NCBI RefSeq assembly: GCF_009696685.2
Contig: NZ_CP102355.1
Span: 766,001-830,000 of the forward strand
Direction of reading: 5' to 3'
Length of the DNA stretch: 64,000 bases
Origin: Paracoccus sp. SMMA_5_TC
GTDB taxonomy: Bacteria > Pseudomonadota > Alphaproteobacteria > Rhodobacterales > Rhodobacteraceae
This document shows positions 8,336 through 18,221 of this stretch, piece by piece. How positions within the stretch are numbered: the first letter of the stretch is position 1; every line of letters starts with the position of its first letter. The notes beneath the pieces are model-generated. The model saw nothing but the letters and a program-made list of their open reading frames with translations. It was not told the DNA's origin and did not search any database. The position numbers and the translations under genes are program-made.

Positions 8336-8826
8336 ACCAGCCGCAACCGCAATCCCGGCGCCGCCCCGATGTGGCGGCGCTGGCCGTGGCGCTGGGGCTG
8401 CTGGCGATCGGCGGGCTGATGCTTTGGGACAGCGCGCGGCTGGCCGATCTGGGCGGCTATTCCGGCGTCGGACCGGCCAGCGTGCCCCGCGTCGTGGGCC
8501 TTGGCCTGATGGCACTGGCGGCCTGGACCGCGCTCGAGGCCTGGCGCGGCGAGTTTCCCGAACGCCCGGCGCAAGACCCGGTGCCGGTGCTGTGGATCGT
8601 CGCCGGGCTGGCGCTGCAACTGATGCTGCTGAAGCTGGCGGGGTTCTCGATCGCCACCGGCATCCTGTTCGCGCTGACCGCGCGCGCCTTTGGCAAGCGC
8701 AACCTGGCACTGACCCTGCCCTTGGGCATCCTTTTCGCCTTTGCGGTCTGGGTGGTGTTCTCGCAACTGCTGATGCTGCATCTGCCCGCAGGGCCGCTCG
8801 AGCAGCTGTTCTTTGCCGGGGGCTAG
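8332..8826 (+). CDS. tctB: tripartite tricarboxylate transporter small membrane protein TctB
   Basis: This 164-residue protein has four predicted membrane helices (ALAVALGLLAIGGLMLWDSA, VVGLGLMALAAWTALEAW, VLWIVAGLALQLMLLKLAG, and a C-terminal FAFAVWVVFSQLLMLHL). That is the layout of the TctB small subunit. Its ATG overlaps the stop of tctC, and the stop lies 3 nt before tctA. Low sequence conservation is normal for this subunit, so the assignment rests mostly on gene order and topology. Confidence 0.88.
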   Translation: MNQPQPQSRRRPDVAALAVALGLLAIGGLMLWDSARLADLGGYSGVGPASVPRVVGLGLMALAAWTALEAWRGEFPERPAQDPVPVLWIVAGLALQLMLLKLAGFSIATGILFALTARAFGKRNLALTLPLGILFAFAVWVVFSQLLMLHLPAGPLEQLFFAGG

Positions 8827-8829
8827 GTC

Positions 8830-10347
8830 ATGGGCGCAGTGGATTTCCTGATGCAGGGCCTGGCCACCGCGGCCGAGCCGATGATGCTGCTTTATGCGCT
8901 GATCGGGGTGACGCTGGGCACCGCGGTCGGGGTTCTGCCCGGCATCGGCCCGGCGCTGACGGTGGCGCTGCTGTTGCCGGTGACCTACCGGCTGGACCCG
9001 GCCGGCTCGCTCATCATGTTCGCCGGCATCTATTACGGCGGCATGTATGGCGGCTCGACCACCTCGATCCTGCTGAACACGCCGGGCGAAAGCGCCTCGA
9101 TCATCACCGCGCTGGAAGGCAACAAGATGGCCCGCAAGGGCCGCGGCGGCCCGGCACTGGCGACGGCGGCCATCGGCAGTTTCGTGGCCGGGCTGATCGC
9201 CACCTTGCTGCTGGCGTTCCTGGCGCCCTGGATCGTGCGGGTCGCGCTGGTCTTTGGCCCGCGCGAATATTTCGCGCTGATGGTGCTGGCCTTCGTCACC
9301 GTCTCTGCCGCCTTCGGCGATTCGGCGCTGCGCGGGTTGACATCGTTGTTCCTGGGGCTGGCGCTGGCCTGCGTGGGCATCGACCAGCTTTCGGGCCAGG
9401 CGCGGCTGTCCTTTGGCGTGCCCGATCTGCTGGACGGGATCGAGGTGACGACCATGGCCGTCGCCATGTTCGCCGTGGGCGAGGCGCTGTTCATCGCCGG
9501 CCAGCGCGGTGCGCCCGAGGGCGAGGTGACGGCGGTCAAGGGCTCGGTCTGGATGACCCGCCGCGACTGGGCGCGGTCGTGGAAGCCCTGGCTGCGCGGC
9601 ACCGCCATCGGCTTTCCCATCGGCGCCATGCCGGCGGGCGGCGCCGAAATCGGCACCTTCCTGTCCTATGCCACTGAAAAGAAGCTGAGCCAGCACCCCG
9701 AGGAGTTCGGCCATGGCGCCATCGAGGGCGTCGCCGGACCCGAGGCCGCCAACAACGCCAGCGCCGCCGGCACGCTGGTGCCGCTGTTGACGTTGGGGCT
9801 GCCGACATCCGCCACTGCGGCGATCATGCTGGCAGGGTTCCAGCAGTTCGGCCTGCAACCGGGGCCGCTGCTGTTTGCCACCAACCCCACCCTGGTCTGG
9901 GGGCTGATCGCTTCGCTGCTGATCGCCAATGCCATGCTGCTGGTGCTGAACCTGCCGCTGATCGGGTTGTGGGTGAAGCTGCTCACGGTGCCCAAGCCCT
10001 GGCTTTATGCCGGCATCCTGCTGTTCGCGACCCTGGGCACCATCGGCGCCAATCCTTCGGCCTTTGAACTGGGGATGCTGCTGGGCTTTGGCGTCTTGGG
10101 CTATGGGATGCGGCTTTTCGGCTATCCGATCGCGCCGATCGTCGTCGGGCTGATCCTGGGGCCAATGGCCGAACAGCAGCTGCGCCGGGCCTTGTCGATC
10201 AGCCAGGGCGACTGGACCACCCTGGTGCAATCGCCGCTGGCGGCAGCATTGCTGGGTCTGGCGGCGCTGGCGCTGATCGTGCCGCTGATCCTGCGCGCCC
10301 GCGGCAAGGGCGAGGTGCTGAGCCAACTGGCCGGCGACGAGGACTGA
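8830..10347 (+). CDS. tctA: tripartite tricarboxylate transporter large membrane protein TctA
   Basis: This 505-residue protein has about 11-12 membrane helices. Near the N-terminus are [20 protein letters not shown] and [20 protein letters not shown], the two most conserved TctA motifs, with the duplicated counterpart [20 protein letters not shown] and [19 protein letters not shown] in the second half. It is the sodium-dependent permease that works with TctC and TctB. The last gene of the operon, it is followed by a GC-rich hairpin. Confidence 0.93.
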   Translation: MGAVDFLMQGLATAAEPMMLLYALIGVTLGTAVGVLPGIGPALTVALLLPVTYRLDPAGSLIMFAGIYYGGMYGGSTTSILLNTPGESASIITALEGNKMARKGRGGPALATAAIGSFVAGLIATLLLAFLAPWIVRVALVFGPREYFALMVLAFVTVSAAFGDSALRGLTSLFLGLALACVGIDQLSGQARLSFGVPDLLDGIEVTTMAVAMFAVGEALFIAGQRGAPEGEVTAVKGSVWMTRRDWARSWKPWLRGTAIGFPIGAMPAGGAEIGTFLSYATEKKLSQHPEEFGHGAIEGVAGPEAANNASAAGTLVPLLTLGLPTSATAAIMLAGFQQFGLQPGPLLFATNPTLVWGLIASLLIANAMLLVLNLPLIGLWVKLLTVPKPWLYAGILLFATLGTIGANPSAFELGMLLGFGVLGYGMRLFGYPIAPIVVGLILGPMAEQQLRRALSISQGDWTTLVQSPLAAALLGLAALALIVPLILRARGKGEVLSQLAGDED

Positions 10348-10369
10348 GCCGACCCGACCCGCCACCTGC

Positions 10370-10400
10370 GGCCGCCATGTCCCCGGGGCATGGCGGCCTT
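10370..10400 (+). terminator. probable terminator after tctCBA
   Basis: GGCCGCCATG pairs perfectly with CATGGCGGCC, and the loop CCCCGGGG is itself self-complementary. It lies 23 nt after the tctA stop. The following TTGCCATCTTT is a poor U-tract, so efficiency is uncertain. Confidence 0.5.
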
Positions 10401-10494
10401 GCCATCTTTGGCGGTTGTGCGGCGGCCACCTGTTACCAGATTCAGGGCAGAAGAAAGGGGCCGGATCGCCCGGCCCGAAGCCAAGGAACCTGCC

Positions 10495-10650
10495 ATGACC
10501 CGCGCCTATCGCCGCATCGTTTCGACCATCGGCCTGATGCAGTCCGCCATTGCCGCCGCCGCGGCCACCCGCGCCCACCGCATGCCGCGCCGCGACGATC
10601 TGGCCCGGCTGGGCATCGACGCCGAGCGTTTCGCCAGCATCCGCCTGTAA
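10495..10650 (+). CDS. small basic conserved-looking protein (51 aa)
   Basis: The frame reads MTRAYRRIVSTIGLMQSAIA, then AAAAATRAHRMPRRDDLARL, and ends GIDAERFASIRL. AAGGAA stands 6 nt before the ATG. Short proteins with a basic Arg-rich centre and a C-terminal LGID-x-x-x-F-x-x-I pattern are common in Rhodobacterales (DUF1127-like style), but I cannot name the family. It converges with the parvulin gene, leaving only 13 nt between the two stops. Confidence 0.5.
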   Translation: MTRAYRRIVSTIGLMQSAIAAAAATRAHRMPRRDDLARLGIDAERFASIRL

Positions 10651-10663
10651 ACATTCGGCCGGT

Positions 10664-11476
10664 TCAGGCGGCGGCAGGGGCCATCTGCACGCCGCTGATT
10701 TCGGCTGTCGCCACCAACCCGGCCACGAATTGCCGGCTGGCCGCAACCCAGGCCGCCTTTTCCCGCGCCGCGCGCAATTGCGGCAGCACGGCGGCAAAGG
10801 GCAGAACCTCGCCCGCAGCCCGCGCATCCAGCCGGATCAGGTGCAGCCCGTAGCGGGTTTCGACCGGCTGGGAAATCTCGCCCTCGGTCAGGCTGGCCAG
10901 GGCCGCCTCGAATTCCGGCACCGTATCGCCCGAGGACAGTTGCCCCAGCAGCCCGCCCTGGCTGCGGGACGAACAGGCGCTGTGTCGCGCCGCCAGTTGC
11001 GCCCAGCGCCCGGGATCCTTTCGCAACTCCTCCAACACCCGCATCGCCGCCGCGCGCGCGCGCTGCTGGGCAGCGGCATCGTCGGGTGCGGCCGCGAACA
11101 GGATATGCGCGGCCTCGTAAAGCGCGGGGGCGCGAAAGCGCTCGGGATGGGCCTGGTAATGCGCCAGCAGCGCCGCCTCGTCCACGGGTTCGGGAATCAC
11201 CGCCTGTTCCAGCAATTGCCGGATCAATGCCTCGTCCTCGGTTTCCCATTGCCCGGGTGCAAGTTCGGCGGGCTCGGGCGCGATGCCGCGCGCCCGGGCC
11301 TGTTGCAAAAGGATCTCGCGCAGCACCAGGGCGCGGGCCGCCGCGCGCCAGGCCAGGCCCGGCTTGCCCGGCGGCGCGGGATGGTTCTGCGCCTCGGCGG
11401 CGATGCGTTCGGGGGCGATGGCGATGCCATTGACGCTGACCGGCGGCAGCAGCGGTTGCGGGGTCTGCATGGTCAT
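10664..11476 (-). CDS. PpiC/parvulin-type peptidyl-prolyl isomerase of the nar operon
   Basis: This 270-residue protein lacks a signal peptide, so it should be cytoplasmic. The N-terminal half is helical, like the NifM/SurA chaperone region. A parvulin domain spans ~125-235: AAHILFAA, ARHSACSSRSQGGLLGQLSS (compare the usual S-x-x-x-S-x-x-x-GG-x-LG), VPEFEAALASLTEGEISQPV and TRYGLHLIRLD. Its ATG overlaps the narI stop by 4 nt, so it is the last gene of the nitrate reductase operon. By analogy with NifM it probably helps mature or assemble the reductase. That role is an inference. Confidence 0.85.
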   Translation of the reverse strand: MTMQTPQPLLPPVSVNGIAIAPERIAAEAQNHPAPPGKPGLAWRAAARALVLREILLQQARARGIAPEPAELAPGQWETEDEALIRQLLEQAVIPEPVDEAALLAHYQAHPERFRAPALYEAAHILFAAAPDDAAAQQRARAAAMRVLEELRKDPGRWAQLAARHSACSSRSQGGLLGQLSSGDTVPEFEAALASLTEGEISQPVETRYGLHLIRLDARAAGEVLPFAAVLPQLRAAREKAAWVAASRQFVAGLVATAEISGVQMAPAAA

Positions 11477-12261
11477 TCCCCCGGGCCGCGCGTCAGCGCC
11501 AGATCATGGGCCGCGACCCGCTGCGCCAGCGCCTCGCGCGCCGCCACGTCCCCCGGCAGCGGGTTCAGACCCACCCCGGCCCTGGCCCCGCGCTTGCTGC
11601 GCACGATCTGATAGCCGGGCCGCCACAGATAGCGCAGCGGCGCCGACAGCATGTGCACCAGCCGGGTAAAGGGAAACAGCAGGAAGATGGTCAGACCCAG
11701 CACCAGATGCAGCTTGAATATCCAGTGCACGCCCTGAAGATGCCCGGCCGGATCGGGACCGAAATAGGCGATCGCCTGCGCCCAGTTCATCAGCCGGATC
11801 ATCTCGTGCCCGTCCAGATGCCCGGCGGAAACCGGAATGGTCAGAAGCCCCAGCACCAGCTGGACCATCAGCAGGATCAGGATGCCGGTATCGGCCAGGG
11901 TGGAATTGGCGCGGATGCGCGGATCGACCAGACGGCGATGCAGCAGGATCGCCCCGCCCACCAGCGCCATCAACCCGGCAATGCCACCTGCTGTCATCGC
12001 CAGGATCTGCTTGGCCCCATGGCTGATGCCCAGCGCATCGAATACCGCGACCGGCGTCAGCAGGCCGACCAGATGGCCGAACAGGATGAACAGCACGCCG
12101 ACATGGAACAGGACCGAACCCAGCACGAACTGGCGGCGGCGCAGCAGCTGGCTCGAGGACGATTTCCAGCTGAACGGCGCCAGCTCATAGCGCAGGACCG
12201 AGCCCAGCACCATGACGGCGATGGCGATATAGGGAAATACGCCGAACAGGAAATGATGCAT
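11473..12261 (-). CDS. narI: respiratory nitrate reductase gamma subunit (cytochrome b) NarI
   Basis: This 262-residue membrane protein starts MHHFLFGVFPYIAIAVMVLG after AGGAGG. It has five membrane helices. The His residues expected to bind the two b hemes are visible in VLFHVGVLFILFGHLVG (helix 2) and in GVHWIFKLHLVLGLTIFL (helix 5). Conserved YELAPFSWKSSSSQLL and PFTRLVHMLSAP blocks match NarI. It oxidises quinol at the membrane and passes electrons to NarH. The preceding narJ stop lies 10 nt upstream, and the next gene overlaps by 4 nt. Confidence 0.95.
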   Translation of the reverse strand: MHHFLFGVFPYIAIAVMVLGSVLRYELAPFSWKSSSSQLLRRRQFVLGSVLFHVGVLFILFGHLVGLLTPVAVFDALGISHGAKQILAMTAGGIAGLMALVGGAILLHRRLVDPRIRANSTLADTGILILLMVQLVLGLLTIPVSAGHLDGHEMIRLMNWAQAIAYFGPDPAGHLQGVHWIFKLHLVLGLTIFLLFPFTRLVHMLSAPLRYLWRPGYQIVRSKRGARAGVGLNPLPGDVAAREALAQRVAAHDLALTRGPGE

Positions 12262-12271
12262 CTGATCCTCC

Positions 12272-12958
12272 TTAGCGGGCGGGGGTGGACGGGGTGTCGA
12301 TGCGGGCCAGCAGGTCGCGGCTGACCGGGCAACCGGCGTTCGGATCGGGGCCGAAGGTGACCTGTGCCTCGGCCCAGGCGGCATCCAGCGCAGCGAGATC
12401 CTCGGGGTCGTCGTCAGGCTCTGCCAAGAGCGGCGCCACCTCGGGGGTGTCGGGATCGGCCTCGGCCAGGGCCACCAGGGCCTCGAACACCGCCGCATAG
12501 GGCGAATGGCGCCGGGTCAACCGTTCGGCCAGCGCCAGCAGGATGTGACCGGCGCCTTGCAGGATGTCGCGCGCCTCGGCCAGGGGGCGCTGGGACAGGT
12601 ATTCCAGCAGCACCGGCAGATGGTCGGGCAGTTCCGGCCCGGTCAGGTCGAAGCCGCCGGCGCGATAGGTTTCCAAGAGGTCGACCATCGCGCCGCCGCG
12701 GTCGCGGCTTTCGCCATGGACATGCTCGAACAGGTTCAGCGACAGCGTGCGCGACCGGTCGAACAGCAGCACATAGCGTTCCTGCAGATCGACCAGATCA
12801 TCCTGGCGCAACTGCGCCAGCAGCGGCTCGAGCGCGGCGAGCCGACGCGGGCCGATCAGGCCTTCGGCCCGCAGGACCGCGTCGATCGCGTCGGCGGCCG
12901 CCTGAAGCTCGACCGAGGGATAGCCCAGCAGCGCCGACATTGCCTTGAACGTCCTCAT
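12272..12958 (-). CDS. narJ: nitrate reductase molybdenum-cofactor assembly chaperone NarJ
   Basis: This 228-residue soluble, acidic, helical protein begins MRTFKAMSALLGYPSVELQA. The TorD/NarJ family signatures YVLLFDRSRTLSLNLFEHVH and GESRDRGGAMVDLLETYRAG are intact, as is ELPDHLPVLLEYLS. It binds apo-NarG and controls cofactor insertion and membrane docking. It overlaps narH by 4 nt. Length and motif spacing are normal, with no sign of damage. Confidence 0.94.
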   Translation of the reverse strand: MRTFKAMSALLGYPSVELQAAADAIDAVLRAEGLIGPRRLAALEPLLAQLRQDDLVDLQERYVLLFDRSRTLSLNLFEHVHGESRDRGGAMVDLLETYRAGGFDLTGPELPDHLPVLLEYLSQRPLAEARDILQGAGHILLALAERLTRRHSPYAAVFEALVALAEADPDTPEVAPLLAEPDDDPEDLAALDAAWAEAQVTFGPDPNAGCPVSRDLLARIDTPSTPAR

Positions 12959-14475
12959 GCGATGAACTCCTGCGGGCTGCGGAACTTCTTGCCGGAAAAC
13001 AGCTTGGCGGTGCTGTGCCCGGACGAGCAGCCGTTGCCGTCGGTAAAGCCGCAGCCGCCGCGCAGGTCATAGGCGTCCTCGACCAGTTCGCGGTGGGTGG
13101 TGGGGATGACAAAACGATCCTCGTAATTGGCGATGGCCAGCAGCTGATACATCTCGTCGATCTGCTGCGGCGTCAGGCCGACGCGCTTGGCCACGCCCAG
13201 GTTCACAACCCCGTCGACGGTTTTCGAGCGCATGAAGCTGCGCATGGCCAGCATCCGTTCCAGCGCCGCCGCCACCGGCACCTCGTCGCCGGCGGTCAGC
13301 ATGTTGGCCAGATAGCGCAGGGGAATGCGCAGGCTGCGGACATCGGGCATGTCGTCCTGGGCGGCGATGCGGCCGGCCTCGGCCGCGTTCTGGATCGGCG
13401 ACAGCGGCGGCACATACCAGACCATCGGCAGGGTGCGGTATTCGGGATGCAGCGGGAAGGCGATCTTCCATTCCATCGCCATCTTCCAGATCGGGCTGTT
13501 CTGCGCGCCGCGGATCCAGTCCTCGGGGATGCCTTCGGCGCGGGCGGCCGCGATGACCTGCGGATCATGCGGGTCCAGGAACACCCCCAGCTGCGCCTGA
13601 TACAGCGTGCGTTCGGATTCGACCGCCGCCGCCTCGGCGATGCGGTCGGCGTCGTAAAGCATCACCCCCAGATAGCGGATGCGGCCGACGCAGGTTTCCG
13701 AACAGACCGTGGGCTGGCCGCTTTCCAGCCGCGGATAGCACAGGATGCATTTTTCCGATTTGCCGGTGGACCAGTTGTAATAGATCTTCTTGTAGGGGCA
13801 GCCCGACACGCACATCCGCCAGCCCCGGCATTTTTCCTGGTCGATCAGCACCACGCCGTCGTCCTCGCGCTTGTAGATCGCCCCCGAGGGGCACGAGGCG
13901 ACGCAGGCCGGGTTCAGGCAGTGTTCGCACAGCCGCGGCAGATACATCATGAAGGTGTTTTCGTATTCGCCGTAGATGTCCTTCTGCACGCCCTCGAAGT
14001 TGTAATCCTGGCTGCGCTTGGCGAATTCGCCGCCCAGGATCTCTTCCCAGTTCGGGCCCCATTCGATCTTTTCCATCCGCTCGCCGCTGATCTTCGAGCG
14101 CGGCCGCGCGGTCGGGAAGGCCTGCATCTCGGGCGCGGATTTCAGGTGGTCATAGTCGAAATCGAAGGGCTCGTAGAAATCGTCGATCTCGGGCAGGTCG
14201 GGGTTGGCGAAGATATTGGCCAGGATGCGCCATTTGCCGCCCTGACGCGGTTGCAGATGGCCGGCGCGGTTGCGGCTCCAGCCGCCCTTCCAGCGCTTCT
14301 GGTTTTCCCAGTCCTTGGGATAGCCGATGCCGGGCTTGGTCTCGACGTTGTTGAACCAGGCGTATTCGACCCCCTCGCGCGAGGTCCAGACGTTCTTGCA
14401 GGTGACCGAACAGGTGTGACAGCCGATGCACTTGTCCAGGTTCAGCACCATGCCGATTTGCGCACGCACTTTCAT
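12955..14475 (-). CDS. narH: respiratory nitrate reductase beta subunit (iron-sulfur) NarH
   Basis: This 506-residue protein carries the expected four Cys groups: CIGCHTCSVTC (residues ~16-26), CEHCLNPACVASC, CRGWRMCVSGC (Trp in place of a Cys, making the [3Fe-4S] centre) and CILC with CSETC. It holds three [4Fe-4S] clusters and one [3Fe-4S] cluster that pass electrons from NarI to NarG. The sequence MVLNLDKCIGCHTC near the N-terminus is typical. It overlaps narG and narJ by 4 nt each, consistent with translational coupling and fixed subunit ratios. Confidence 0.97.
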   Translation of the reverse strand: MKVRAQIGMVLNLDKCIGCHTCSVTCKNVWTSREGVEYAWFNNVETKPGIGYPKDWENQKRWKGGWSRNRAGHLQPRQGGKWRILANIFANPDLPEIDDFYEPFDFDYDHLKSAPEMQAFPTARPRSKISGERMEKIEWGPNWEEILGGEFAKRSQDYNFEGVQKDIYGEYENTFMMYLPRLCEHCLNPACVASCPSGAIYKREDDGVVLIDQEKCRGWRMCVSGCPYKKIYYNWSTGKSEKCILCYPRLESGQPTVCSETCVGRIRYLGVMLYDADRIAEAAAVESERTLYQAQLGVFLDPHDPQVIAAARAEGIPEDWIRGAQNSPIWKMAMEWKIAFPLHPEYRTLPMVWYVPPLSPIQNAAEAGRIAAQDDMPDVRSLRIPLRYLANMLTAGDEVPVAAALERMLAMRSFMRSKTVDGVVNLGVAKRVGLTPQQIDEMYQLLAIANYEDRFVIPTTHRELVEDAYDLRGGCGFTDGNGCSSGHSTAKLFSGKKFRSPQEFIA

Positions 14476-17400
14476 TCCGCTGCCTCCGGGATTTGGGTTG
14501 CGGGCTGGTCCATCCAGTCCACCCGCGACAGTTTGCGCACGATGACGAATTCATCGCGGTTGGCGCCGACGGTGCCGTAATAGTTGAAACCGTAGGACAG
14601 CTGGCCATAGCCGCCGATCATATGCGTGGGTTTGGGCACGATCCGGGTTACCGAATTGTGGATGCCGCCGCGCAGGCCGGTCACCACGCTGCCGGGGGTG
14701 TTCACGATCTTCTCCTGGGCGTGATACATGAACATGCTGCCTTCGCGGATGCGCTGGCTGACCACGGCGCGGGCGGTGATGGCGCCGTTCTGGTTGAACA
14801 CCTCGACCCAGTCGTTGTCGACAAGGCCGGCGGCGCGGGCGTCGGTTTCGGAAATCCACACCACCGGCCCGCCGCGGTTCAGCGTCAGCATCAGCAGGTT
14901 GTCGGTATAGGTCGAATGGATGCCCCATTTCTGGTGCGGGGTCAGGAAGTTCAGCACCACATGCTTTTCCCCCGCCGCCAGCGCCCGTGTCGCCTGCGGT
15001 CCCAGCGTCTTGAGATCCAGCGGCGGCCGCCAGGTGACGAATGCCTCGCCAAAGGCGCGCATCCATTCGTGGTCCTGGTAAAGCTGCTGGCGGCCGCTGA
15101 GCGTGCGCCAGGGGATCAGCTCGTGCACATTGGTCCAGCCGGCGTTGTAACAGACCTCTTCGCTTTCGATGCCCGACCAGGTGGGGCTGCTGATGATCTT
15201 GCGCGGCTGGGCGGCGATGTCGCGGAAGCGGATCTTTTCGTCCTCCTTGACCTCAGCGAGGTGCTTGTGATCGCGCCCGGTGGCCTTTGACAAAGCCTGC
15301 CAAGCCTTGACGGCCACCTCGCCGTTGGTTTCGGGGGCCAGCATCAGCACCACCTCGGCCGCGTCGATGGCGGTCTCGATGCGGGCCATGCCCTGGGTGG
15401 GCAGGTCGCCGGTCACGGTGCCGTTCAGCGCCCGCAGATGCGCGACCTCGTGGCCGGTTTCCCAGCTGATGCCCTTGCCGCCGTTGCCCAGCTTTTCCAT
15501 CAGCGGGCCCAGCGCGGTGAAGCGGTTGTAAAGGTTGGGATAGTCCCGCGTCACCTCGATATAGGCGGGGGCGGTGCGGCCGGGGATCAGCGGGCACTGG
15601 CCGCGTTTCCAGTCGGCGACCTGGGGCTGCATGACCTCGGACGGGCTGTCGTGCTGCAGGGGCAGCTGCACGACATCGGTTTCCACGCCCAGCACCTCGG
15701 GGGCAATTTCGGAAAACTTGCGGGCGATCGACTTGAAGATTTCCCAGTCCGATTTCGATTCGTAGGCCGGATCCACCGCCGCCTGCAGCGGATGGATGAA
15801 GGGATGCATGTCCGAGGTGTTCAGGTCGTCCTTTTCATACCAGCTGGCGGTCGGCAGCACGATGTCGGCATAGACGGCGGTGGTGGACATGCGAAAGTCG
15901 ATGGTCACCAGCAGGTCCAGCTTGCCTTCCGGGGCGCGATCATGCCAGACCGCCTCGACCGGCTTCACCCCGCCCTGTTCGCCCAGATCCTTGCCCTGGA
16001 TGCCGTGATCGGTGCCCAGCAGATGGCGCAGGAAATATTCGTGCCCCTTGCCCGACGATCCCAGCAGGTTCGACCGCCAGACGAACAGGTTGCGCGGCCA
16101 GTTTTCCGGCGCATCCGGATCCTCGCAGGACATCTGCAAGGCGCCGGATTGCAGCTCGCGGGCGACATATTCGGCCACCGGGATGCCTTCGGCGCGGGCG
16201 CGGCGGCCGACCTCGAGCGGGTTGGTGCGCAGCTGCGGCGCCGAGGGCAGCCAGCCCATGCGTTCGGCGCGGATGTTGCAGTCGATCAGGCTCAGCCCGT
16301 CCCAGTCGCCGCGCGGCGCGGTCGGCGACAGGATTTCCGATGGCCGCACGGTTTCATAGCGCCACTGGTCGGTATGGGCATACCAGGCGCTGGTCGAATT
16401 CATGTGCCGCGGCGGCCGCGCCCAGTCGAGCGCAAAGGCCAGCGCGGTCCAGCCGGTCTGCGGGCGCAGCTTTTCCTGGCCCACGTAATGCGCCCAGCCG
16501 CCGCCCGACTGGCCGACGCAGCCGCACATCACCAGCATGTTGATGACCGCGCGATAGTTCATGTCCATGTGGAACCAGTGGTTCATCGCCGCGCCGATGA
16601 TGACCATGGACCGTCCGCGGGTCTTTTCGGCATTGGCGGCGAATTCCCGCGCCACCTGGATGATGCGGTCGCGCCGCACCCCGGTGATGCGTTCGGCCCA
16701 GGCCGGGGTAAAGGGCACGTCATCGTCATAGCTGCGCGCGACATGCTGACCGCCCAGGCCGCGGTCCAGGCTGTAGTTGGCGCACAGCAGGTCGAATACG
16801 GTGGCCACCAGCACCTGCTGGCCATCGGCCAGGGTCATGCGCCGCGCCGGGACGTTGCGGGTCAGCACCTGGCCGCGGTCGTCGACGACAAAGCCGTTGC
16901 TGGCGGCACCGCCGAACCAGGGGAAATCGACCCCGACCACCTCGTCGTGATCTTCGTCCAGCACCAGGCTCATCTTGGGCCGGATCTCGCGGTCGCCGGC
17001 GCGCGGTTCCAGGTTCCAGCGCCCCTGTTCGCCCCAGCGAAAGCCGATCGAGCCGTTGGGCACCACCACCTGGCCCGAGATCTCGTCCAGGGCCACGGTT
17101 TTCCATTCGGGATTGTTGTCCTGGCCCAGGGCGCCGTCGAAATCGCTGGCGCGCAACTGCCGGCCCGGCACCAGCCGGCCATCCTGTTCGTCAAGCCGCA
17201 CCAGCATCGGCATGTCGGTATAGCGGCGGCAGTAATCCTCGAAATATTCGGCCTGCCGGTCCAGATGGAATTCGCGCAAGATGACATGGCCAAAGGCCAT
17301 GCCGATGGCGGCATCGGTGCCCTGCTTGGCGTTCAGCCAGATGTCGGCGAATTTCGCGGCCTCGGAATAGTCCGGGCAGATCACCGCCGATTTCGTGCCC

Positions 17401-18221
17401 TTGTAGCGCACCTCGGTATAGAAATGCGCGTCAGGGGTGCGGGTCTGCGGCACGTTCGAGCCCCACAGGATCAGATAGCCGGCATTGTACCAATCGGCCG
17501 ATTCCGGCACGTCGGTCTGTTCGCCCCAGGTCTGCGGGCTGGCCGGCGGCAGGTCGCAATACCAGTCATAGAACGACATGCAGGTGCCGCCCAGCAAGGA
17601 CAGGTAGCGCGTGCCGGCGGCATAGGAAATCATCGACATGGCCGGGATCGGCGAAAAGCCGAAAACCCGGTCGGGCCCGTATTTCTGCGCCGTATAGGCA
17701 TTGGCCGCGGCGACGATTTCGGTCGCCTCGTCCCAGCTGGCGCGCACGAAGCCGCCCTTGCCGCGGATGCGGGTATAGCTGTCGCGGGCGGCGGGATCGT
17801 CCTGGATCGCCCGCCAGGCCGCGACGGGCGACAGGGTCTTGCGCTTTTCGCGCCACAGCCGCATCAGCCGGCCGCGGATCAGCGGCGTTTTCACCCGGTT
17901 GGCGCTATACAGATACCAGCTGTAGCTGGCACCACGGGCGCAGCCGCGCGGCTCGTGGTTGGGCAGGTCAGGCCGGGTGCGGGGATAGTCGGTCTGCTGG
18001 GTTTCCCAGGTCACGATGCCCGACTTGACATAGATCTTCCAGGAACAGGATCCGGTGCAGTTCACCCCATGGGTCGAGCGCACGACCTTGTCGTGGCGCC
18101 AGCGCGCGCGATAGGTGTCCTCCCAGTCGCGGTTCTCGATGGTGGTCTGGCCGTGCCCGTCGGCAAAGCTGTCCTGACGCAGGGGGCGCAGAAAGTTCAG
18201 GCGGTCCAGAAGATGGCTCAT
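14472..18221 (-). CDS. narG: respiratory nitrate reductase alpha subunit (Mo-bisMGD) NarG
   Basis: This 1249-residue catalytic subunit has the N-terminal FS0 [4Fe-4S] motif with a His ligand, visible as STHGVNCTGSCSWKIYVKSG with the last Cys in NHEPRGCARGASYSW. Typical NarG blocks follow: ENRDWEDTYRARWRHDKVVR, YLSLLGGTCMSFYDWYCDLP (region of the molybdenum-ligand Asp) and a C-terminal molybdopterin-dinucleotide-binding domain (LNFLTPHQKWGIHSTYTDNL). It reduces nitrate to nitrite on the cytoplasmic face with NarH and NarI. Length is normal. It starts inside the last codons of narK (4-nt overlap). Confidence 0.97.
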   Translation of the reverse strand: MSHLLDRLNFLRPLRQDSFADGHGQTTIENRDWEDTYRARWRHDKVVRSTHGVNCTGSCSWKIYVKSGIVTWETQQTDYPRTRPDLPNHEPRGCARGASYSWYLYSANRVKTPLIRGRLMRLWREKRKTLSPVAAWRAIQDDPAARDSYTRIRGKGGFVRASWDEATEIVAAANAYTAQKYGPDRVFGFSPIPAMSMISYAAGTRYLSLLGGTCMSFYDWYCDLPPASPQTWGEQTDVPESADWYNAGYLILWGSNVPQTRTPDAHFYTEVRYKGTKSAVICPDYSEAAKFADIWLNAKQGTDAAIGMAFGHVILREFHLDRQAEYFEDYCRRYTDMPMLVRLDEQDGRLVPGRQLRASDFDGALGQDNNPEWKTVALDEISGQVVVPNGSIGFRWGEQGRWNLEPRAGDREIRPKMSLVLDEDHDEVVGVDFPWFGGAASNGFVVDDRGQVLTRNVPARRMTLADGQQVLVATVFDLLCANYSLDRGLGGQHVARSYDDDVPFTPAWAERITGVRRDRIIQVAREFAANAEKTRGRSMVIIGAAMNHWFHMDMNYRAVINMLVMCGCVGQSGGGWAHYVGQEKLRPQTGWTALAFALDWARPPRHMNSTSAWYAHTDQWRYETVRPSEILSPTAPRGDWDGLSLIDCNIRAERMGWLPSAPQLRTNPLEVGRRARAEGIPVAEYVARELQSGALQMSCEDPDAPENWPRNLFVWRSNLLGSSGKGHEYFLRHLLGTDHGIQGKDLGEQGGVKPVEAVWHDRAPEGKLDLLVTIDFRMSTTAVYADIVLPTASWYEKDDLNTSDMHPFIHPLQAAVDPAYESKSDWEIFKSIARKFSEIAPEVLGVETDVVQLPLQHDSPSEVMQPQVADWKRGQCPLIPGRTAPAYIEVTRDYPNLYNRFTALGPLMEKLGNGGKGISWETGHEVAHLRALNGTVTGDLPTQGMARIETAIDAAEVVLMLAPETNGEVAVKAWQALSKATGRDHKHLAEVKEDEKIRFRDIAAQPRKIISSPTWSGIESEEVCYNAGWTNVHELIPWRTLSGRQQLYQDHEWMRAFGEAFVTWRPPLDLKTLGPQATRALAAGEKHVVLNFLTPHQKWGIHSTYTDNLLMLTLNRGGPVVWISETDARAAGLVDNDWVEVFNQNGAITARAVVSQRIREGSMFMYHAQEKIVNTPGSVVTGLRGGIHNSVTRIVPKPTHMIGGYGQLSYGFNYYGTVGANRDEFVIVRKLSRVDWMDQPATQIPEAAE

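Noticed and set aside
8245..10827. 860-codon minus-strand open frame opposite tctBA
   Set aside because: It is a His/Gln/Arg-rich shadow of the well-supported tct genes, with no domain, no ribosome site and no neighbours in a meaningful order.
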